A DNA stretch of 64,000 nt from Clytia hemisphaerica (Eukaryota; Cnidaria; Hydrozoa; Leptothecata; Clytiidae), in NCBI GenBank assembly GCA_902728285.1, contig CACVBU010000078.1:113438-177437 (forward strand), written 5' to 3'. Position numbers and translations under genes: made by a program. Below, piece by piece: positions 48,001 through 57,000 of the stretch. How positions within the stretch are numbered: the first letter of the stretch is position 1; each line of letters starts with the position of its first letter. Under the pieces are notes generated by a model that saw nothing but the letters and a program-made list of their open reading frames with translations, had not been told where the DNA came from and ran no database searches.

Positions 48001-51000
48001 TATCTCGGCAAATATTTTTGTACCAGTTGTCATCAGAAGGCAGAATCTGTTATTCCAGCCAAGATATTGTCCAAATGGGATTTCAAAAGGTATCTCATTT
48101 TTCGTTCGGCTTTGCTTAATTACCTGATATAATTTCAATGTTTTTTAATTGATCCTAACAGCTGAACCTAACATAAACCCTATGGAATTTTTTTCAATGC
48201 CAGCCGACCAAAATTTATTTTTGAAAGTGGTACCCTAATAAAAGAACAAGTCAATAGCGGTTTAATATATCGACGGCGCTGGGTCTACTTTCTTTGGATA
48301 CTTGTGATGTAGCGCCGTTGGACGTTAGGTAAAGTTTTAACCCTTCTTTGCGGGCACCACTTTTAATTCCGATTAAAGACATAGGATAGAGCTTAGACGA
48401 GACTCTACGAAGGTCAGTAGTTTAAAGGCTTTTCCATTCCATGTTTCAGGGTATTAATGGCATGACATTAGGAAGAATTGAGAGAAACTTTAGAGTCATC
48501 TAATTTTGAAGCTTGTTTTGTTTTTATGCGTACCTTATCGGGGAGAACTTTGTCGGGGAAAAGTGACGAAACTCTAGCCAAATGAAGAATATTTTTCCTG
48601 AAGAAGTTTAGGTATAACTTACCCGATAAAGTACGCACGATTTAATTTCTATAATCTCTACCACATACAATAATAACATTTGAAGGTTATTTTTCAGGAA
48701 ATGCATTAATTTTCTGTTTTTCAGATATTTTGTTTCGGATTTTGCACGTGACCTATTGAAGAAGATACACAGGGATCCTTTGTTCAATGTTCATGATATT
48801 TCTCCGAATCTTTACGATCGCGTCCGGCCACTCAACACAACCAAAGTAAGTATTGTGTTTTCCAGGCCTTTAAAAACCTGTGTTTTGCCTCATGCAATTT
48901 TTTGATTACTTTGTATGGTGGAGTACTTCCATCCTAATCCAGATAATCGACTTTTAGTGGGGAAACCTTTTCTTTTTGCTAACGAAAAAGCCTTTTTGTT
49001 TCGCTAACGAAAAGATTGAGAATAAAGTTCTTGGAAAAAAACATTATCATAATTGATAGTGTTAGTGGGCGGGAGACAAGAAATGGAGACGAGAATGAGT
49101 CCGTTGACCCTGAGATTATATATTTCATGTCAATGTAGGCTTATTGCTATATACAAGTGTGGCGGATATATTGGGGTCACTCCTATAGGAAAGTAAGGTA
49201 CACGGTCGGCATATGACAGAGGCCCCGTAAGTACCAAGGCTAACAGGCGACTAAACATGTGGGTACTCGGTCGGCATGCAGGATACAGAGGCCCCGTAAG
49301 TACAAAGGCTATCAGATACGGTACTCGGTCGGCATGTGTAATACAGAGGCCCCGTAAGTACAAAGGCTAACATAGGCCCTAGGAAGAGAATCTAGGCGTC
49401 ACAATCATGTGACCAACCGCCAAATAAAGGAACGGCCAAAGAGCGACCCCAATCCCACACCTACAGGGAGGGAAGAACATTACTAGACGAACTAGTGTGT
49501 GGGATGCCGAAAGAAAACAAACTTGTTAACGTGGAGTAATTAATAAGTTGAGTAAATACTAATATTACGGATGTATATAGAAAATACTTGATTATAAAGA
49601 GCGATTCTGATATGATAACTATATAATATGCTAAAATAAGAACGTAAGTATACCATTGAAATATACTATATGAAAAAAAAACAGGCTACCGCAGAATGTG
49701 AGTACCTAGATATAGTCGTATGGCTAAATGATGCACGAGGAGTAGGCCCGAATGAAAAAGGACGTCGAGTAGTAAGTGACTAGTAAGTGCTAGAAGTGCC
49801 GACGCAGTAGAGCACAGTAGAGATGTAAATAGGGCATAATTGTACGCTTGAATCCGACGAGGTAGATGCAAATAATATAATAAATACTAGAAAGGCTATT
49901 GTTGCTGAGGTGCATCTGGATTCCACAGTCCATGCCCAAGGGTTTTAGTTCGACACAATGATTGTCCTGTTTGCCTGATGGTTTTATCTGGGATACGAAT
50001 GTAAGTCTCAAAACAAGTGCTGTTCCATCTACCAAGTTGTTTAATTAGCCAGCTTGGTAGTCCTGCTGCTGCTGCTGTTGTGGCGGCTCCTATTCTGAAG
50101 GAGTGGGCTGAGATCGGATGTGTTTTGGTATTATGAAGAATAGTGTGAAGGAACTGGTTGAATCTGCGCCTAGTTAGAAACGAAACGTTTGAAAATGCGA
50201 AGAGAGGTCCGGATTTTTTCGGATGCATCCGGCAGAGGTCCTTTAGGTTACGAACAGGACATATTGGGTGACTGGTGGGACACAGGCGTATGACGCAGCC
50301 TTGGCGGAAGGGGTCTGTTTTTGATGCTTTTATGTTGACCAGGGCCATGGATGTCATTACGGTGATGTCATTGTATAATAATGTAGTGGTTGGTTCAAAC
50401 TTATGCGAGGATGGTGAGAGGTATTCTGATGAGCGTAGGAAGCCAAAGAATGCTGTTGTACAGGCGGTCCATAGCATTTGTCGGTCAAAGGTGCAATATT
50501 CTGAATTTAGCAGGTATTTGTAAATCTGAGTAAGTAGTTCAACTGTGATGGGTTGCCGTTTGGGTTTTTTGTATTGCGGGCCCTGGGTGCGTTTTATGCT
50601 GCGTATGAGGAGGTATAGTCGTGGAAGCGGTGGCAGTTGTGTGTGATAACAATATCGAATATCGTGGAACTTTAGTGCTGATAAGTGCATTTTGATGTTG
50701 TTGTATGACGAATATTCAGAGAGAAAAGTGGTGTAAAGCATTAGTACTTCCTCGGTTAATGGGAATGTTTGTAGGTGGAAATGTTGGCAGAAGTTGGAGT
50801 AGTTGGTGGTGCATCGTTTGTATTGTTCGTTGGTGCTTGGGGCCAGGGTGTTAGCCATGAGATGATGCATTTTTGTGGTTAGTCTCTCGATGGTTAGACT
50901 TCCCAAGCGTTGGATGGTAGCGGTGTTGGATGTGCGTCTGCTGATGGTGCTAGCTGCCGGAATCTTACGTCCTGGAAACGAGAAATAGCATCAGCTATAG

Positions 51001-54000
51001 GGTTATCAAGGCCAAATACATGTTTAAAAGAGATGAAACATTGAAGTCTAGCCGCAGTTAAGTATAATGTTCGAATGAGGGTCATGAGTAGGGGTGATTT
51101 CGTAGAGCCAGCCTGCCAAATCTGAGTGATTGGGAGATTGTCTGTTAAGAACACAATACGTTTCCCGGCCCAGTTATGCCCCCAGGTCTTAGTTGCGATG
51201 ACAATTGTAAAGAGTTCTTTAAAATCAATGTCATATTGTACGTTGGTAAACTGCGTGGGCCAAGCTGCTTGGATCCAGGAGTTTTCATAGATCGCCCCGA
51301 GACCAATGTTTGAAGCATCCGTGTTGAGTCTGATGTCACTGGAGAGTATGGTGAATGGGTCAGGAATAATGGATGATTTGTTCCAGGACGGGAGGAAGTC
51401 AATCCACCATTTGATGTCTGCACGTGCCTCGCTGTTTAAAGTAATATGATGATGCAATTTTGTGACTGATGTTGACGTGTCTATGAGTCGGCGTAGAAAA
51501 ATGCGACCAGGTCTAACAACCTTGCAAACAAATGAGAGTTTCCCAATTAGAGATAACAGTTCTTTTTTAGTACATTTTCGACGTGATGTCCAGAATGGCA
51601 GTGAATCTATCAGTTCAATATACTTATCCTCAGGTATGCGAATAATTTGCTCTGCTGAATCTATTTCAATCCCCAAGTAGGTTATCTGACGAGAAGGGCC
51701 TTCAGTCTTATCATCCGCAGTTGGGATTCCGAGGTCATGAAAAGCTGATAGCGCAGTTCCAATCTCATTGTTGGCTATTGATATTGTGGGTTGATGAACA
51801 AATAGGAAATCGTCAGAGTAATGTGTCGATTCAGTAAGATCGTATTTATTCTGAAGGATCCAATGTACTGTGTCTGCAAATGATGTAAATATTGCTGGTG
51901 ATGAACGTAATCCAAAAGGTAAGCGAGTGTCGACAAAGTACATGTCCTGCCAGTGAATGCCAAGTAATACCCATTGGGATGGATGGACGGGAAGGAGGCG
52001 GAATGCGTGCTGGATGTCAATTTTTGTCATCAAACAGTCCTTTCCCATTTTATATACAAGTTCTGTAGCCTGGTCAAAGCTAGCATATTTGACTAGGAAG
52101 TCCTCCTTGGGGATGCCTTCATTAATTGACTCGCCAAGTGGTTGGGAAAGGTCCATAATTAGTCGTCTTGTTCCATCTTTTTTTTTTCTCGCGAGCCCAG
52201 CGGTGAGCAATGTAGATTTTGTATTGGTGGTTCCCGGAATGGCCCAGAAGTGTGTTTTCGTTGTAGTTCTTTGCAGATAGCTGTAGTGACTGCCTCTTCG
52301 TGCTCTAAGGCTGACCGTAGGTTTTTTTGTAGGGATGGTGAATGAGGGCCATGGTAACCGATGTTAAAGCCGTTAGTCAGTCCATTGATTAAATAATTAC
52401 AAAGTTCCTGGTCCGGATGACCTACTAAGGCTAGTGAAAGATTATCTATACTTACAGGAGTTATGATGCCATTTGGTAAGGGATTAGCCGGACGTAGGTC
52501 TGAATGATGTACGGGTTGAGGATGCTGCTGAGAAACATTTGTTGCCGGGGTGACCTGCTGTGTAGCATTTGTTGCAGATATGGCGGTATTGGCAAGGGGG
52601 TTTATTGCAAAAACCGAGTTGATTGTATCGTCCGCAGATATCATTTGTGGCATTAGTTGGTTGACGTGTGTTGTTGGTTCCATTCCTAGAGAATGCGGTT
52701 TGTTGTGGATGATGGGAGTCATTCCGAAACTGTTTTTCTGCTACGTAGCTGTAGGGATTGTGTTTTGACAGATGATCTAGAGTTTGTTTTGTATGGGCAG
52801 GAGGATACGTAGTGCCCGAATGAGTGGCAGTGATAGCATGATGGTAATAAGGTTTCGCGTAAGTAAATATTGAATAGTTCGTCATTAGTTTTGCACCATG
52901 AAGCTGTGCGCAAGTCGGTGGGGAGCGAATGTTGAGCTGCTAGGGTATGACGAAGTGCTTTGTCGTACAGATAAACACTTTCAAACTTGTGTTTCCTGGC
53001 TATGGTGGCAATGTTCTTAAAATAGCTGAAGAGTTTGAAATGCATATCAGGGTGGTAGTGTAGGTAGGCTTGGCAGTATGTGTTCCAGGCACAGATCCAG
53101 GAAGGATAGTCACGGATTTTTGATTTTGTTTGGTTCGGCTTGAGATAGAGATTGTTGTTATCGTCGAGTTGGAAACCCAGTAGCTCGTTGCTGCAATTGG
53201 TTGAGGGTGGAGGGGGCAATATGTCGTCGAAATCAACGTACTCATGTTTCTTTATCTTGTTTAGGGTAGTAGTTTTAAGACCTGGTGGGCTGTAGGGATT
53301 ACTATAATTAAATGTACCTTGTGTTGGTTGTTGTGATAAGCTTTGTTGAAGGTCAAAACCAAAAACATTTTGCTGTTCTTCGATATAGGGCTCATCTTGT
53401 TCGTCATTTGTTATGAGAATGGCAGAATTCTTGTTTCTGTTTTTTTGCTGAGTAAGTGTTGGGTTGTTTTGATTCGGTGTAATTGGGTCTCGACTTTGTC
53501 CAGTCTCGAAATTGACGTGTGTCGGACTTTCGACGGAGGTGATTAGATTGTTTTGAGTAGTTTTATTAATGTTGTTATTATTATGAATGTTGTTCTTAAG
53601 TGTATCTAATTCGGTTCTCATTGATCGGAATTCCTCTAATACGTCTGATAGCTGGATGTTGGTAGTGTCGGTAGGAGGGTTGAAATGTTCAAATAATCGT
53701 GTTTGTAGTTCGATTTTCTTACCAACATGTGAGAGTTGCAGCTCTTTGAGTTTGTTTCTTAAACCAGTGATGGATGATTTCCCCCAGTCGGCTATGGAGT
53801 GGTCACGGTCGGTGTGTTCGTTTGCGTTGGACTTCTTTGTAGGCATTGTTGTAGAATATATGTCTTCGTTAAATAGTAAATTTCTTGTAAATAGTAAATT
53901 TTTTAATAACTAAGAAGAAAACTCACGACCGAAGAGCAGGGTCGAAGAAGAAGAAACCACGCGAGGTCTGGGTCGAATAAACACCGGAACGAGAGGACTA

Positions 54001-57000
54001 GGGAGAGTCGCGGGCGGTCTCTTGTCTACCGCCACTAACCATAATTTCACGCCTTGGCCCGAAACTGCGATAATAAGTAATAGTTATTGCATGGTACAGA
54101 GTACAATATGGGATATATTTTTCGAGTTCAGACTTTTCGTCATATTTTCCAAGCCTTTAGGCTTCATTACTCAATAAATATTTTTCCATAAGAAAATCTT
54201 TTTATAAGCTCAGTTTAATAAGCTCATGGTTTCATTGCCTACTTTATTTTCTTCACTCTTTTGACAGAATTTACGAGTTCAACTACATTACATGAAGAAG
54301 TTTTTAGATAGTTGTCGATACGCTGAAAGGTGTGTATATTTTATTATCAATCTACTTGTCTATTATAATATTCACGTTATAGAGACTTTTTTTATTGAAC
54401 CATTTGATAAAGGGGCCAAAAATCTTACTTTAACTATTTGGAGATTTTACTACAGCAAAGTCTATTTAACTCGAATGTCTCCTTAACTCGAAAGAGTTTT
54501 CTCGTTCCTTCAGTTAACAATACCTTATTAACCAATCTCCGTAATTCGAAATTTCTTCACTCGAACAAATCTGTGTTCCCCACGTGCGTCCTCGAGATAT
54601 GGAGACCCCACTTTATATGAATTTTAACAATATTTTGATAGCTGTCAAAAGGAGGTGATGAAGTTACCGATGCATATTTCGGACGACCCTCATGTTTACT
54701 CCATTGATGACCTGATACAGGTAATAACTTTAGTAAGCAAATGTTAGCATATACATTTGACGTTCTCTAATTCGATGTTTTACTCTTCGATACGCTCCAT
54801 TATTCATGATATGTACAATTGCAATGTCTTCCATTCCACCCAATAGCTGATTGGTTCAAAGTGACGTATTGACTAATTTTACGTCACTTACAACCAATGA
54901 GCGATTGGTTCCGTGATGTAATGTCAGAAGACATTGCAGTGGTGCATATCATGAATTCGACAATATCGAAAGTCATCTTCAACAAGAACCTCTTATAAAC
55001 GACGTTCTACCATTCCATACGATCAAGGTCCGCTTGAAAATCAAACTAGAGAGCGTCAACTGTAGGCAGAACAACCGGCTAGGGTGCACAAGGTTGTGGG
55101 TTCCACTCAAAGGAGGATCATACTAAGGATCTAAAAATGATAATTAATGTCTCTCTACTTGATGCTAAGCGACTAAAGAAAAGGGTCTAGGGTAATTGGA
55201 GAGAAATAAAAGGACTCTCACAGGGTAAACAGCTAAGGTAACTTTGGTATGTCAGCCATCTTTGAGACCCAAAGTTAAGTCTATAGTTATACTTATAAGT
55301 ATTATACTTTTGAAAGAAAAAAGATGTAGATCCTTCAATACTCCGAAGAACACATGCGTTTTCATAACGAAATCTTTTGAATTAAAAGTTTTGTTTTTAA
55401 TTTAAATAAGAGTGTTATCGTTTGCTTACCCATCAGTTTTAATTCACAAGCATTTTTCACATTTGATTGACATGGATGTGGAGCAAGATTGGTCAGAAAG
55501 AGTAAAAGAAAAACATTTTTTGCTTATATCAGGACAATATAACAATAGCAAGGCACTCTCCTGATATATAATATGTGTCTGATATGAAACGGAAACACTT
55601 ATGTAAAGTTTTTCTCCACAGGTGAAGAATGGGGAATTGCACAAGACGTTGAGTGGAGTGATAACACGTGGTGACAAGCACATCAAGGAAGATTGCCAGG
55701 TACCAAAAAACTGATTTTGAATTTTGGCCATAACATTTCTTTTGTTTATGTTGGACGGTGAAAAAGAATGCGGCTATTATATTTTGATTTTTCCCGACAT
55801 GTTTCGGACTCGGTCCGTTCTCAAGGGAATCATTTCTTTTGTTTATAAGCATAACGCTTGTAAACATAGTCAGGTTGAGATTTTGGCTTGGAAACAATTG
55901 GTGTGATATTATAGATAGATAGGTATAGATGGATAGATATGCCTCGAAATGGGTCCTACCCTCGATGAAGTAGGAATCACAGCGCAATCAGACATTGCAA
56001 CCCTGCAGACGCGAGCTGCCGAGCCAAGGCGTATACCATGACACTCGAACTACACGGGAGAACGGATGTCCTCGCAGGTGTAGAGTTGCCTGAGTGTCTT
56101 AGCGCACCACAATGTCCGGAATATCTACCCATACTCTTGTATCAGAGTTATGGTGATATTATAGAACAATAGAAATTTAAGCATATGTCCAGCCTCAGCT
56201 CAAATGAACGCTACGTTAATATTTTTAAAAAGCAGGCTTCAAGTAGAAAAAACCCTTTCCGACTATCGTTCTTCCTCGAATAAGCGCCCTGGCGCTCTTC
56301 AAATTTTCATAGATTTTGGTGTTGTACTCTTTAGAGGTTTTCTTTCCCCTAGTTCCAAGTTTTAATTCTAAGTGTGGTGGTAATTGTAGGACGGTTCTCT
56401 TTCTGTTAATTACCTTTGTTAATCCATATATTCTCCCGTTGGGCTTGTCCAGATAAAAATATTTTTACCACCGCTGTTGAGGATATCCTACTTTATTAGT
56501 AAAGACATTGGAATATCCACTCTTAAAAATATGCTTATCCCCATGAATATCCTCTCTTGATATGATCTTTCTTGATATCGTATTTTTTACTTATCGTATT
56601 ACACTTTACCCCTGGATATCCGAAACACTTTCTTTTTTACATATTTTCATTCCAGGTGTGTCAGTTGAAAGGTTTTATATGCGAAGTATGTTCGTCCGAT
56701 GAAATTCTTTATCCATTTGAACTTAGGAAAGTTCATGTCTGTCAAAGTAAGTTTTTTTAAACTGAGTGCTTATTTTCTAGTCTGGATCTCCAAGCTGTAA
56801 GTCATTTTCTTGTTTCGATGTTACTGCTATTTACGGTTCGGCAAATTAAAATTTACAAAAAGACCGCTAAGAGTCCAGTTAATTTAGCAGTCATTTCGAA
56901 GCACCCGGGCCCAGAAAGGCCTTAATCTACCGGTCGATATCGTTTTTAGATGCAATCGTTACTAATAAACACTATAGAACGGCCATGAACGTCTACCAGG

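Larger units (their letters stand above)
49061..54039 (-). mobile_element. DIRS/Ngaro-like tyrosine-recombinase retrotransposon
   Basis: On the minus strand the order is gag, reverse transcriptase/RNase H, tyrosine recombinase. The ends are short inverted repeats, GTTAGTGGGCGGGAGACAAG at 49061 and the near-identical inverted copy ending at 54039. No target duplication is seen, as expected for a tyrosine-recombinase element. No methyltransferase domain (typical of DIRS1) follows RNase H; inverted rather than split direct repeats point away from classic Ngaro. It fills RUBCN intron 14 in antisense orientation. Confidence 0.85.
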
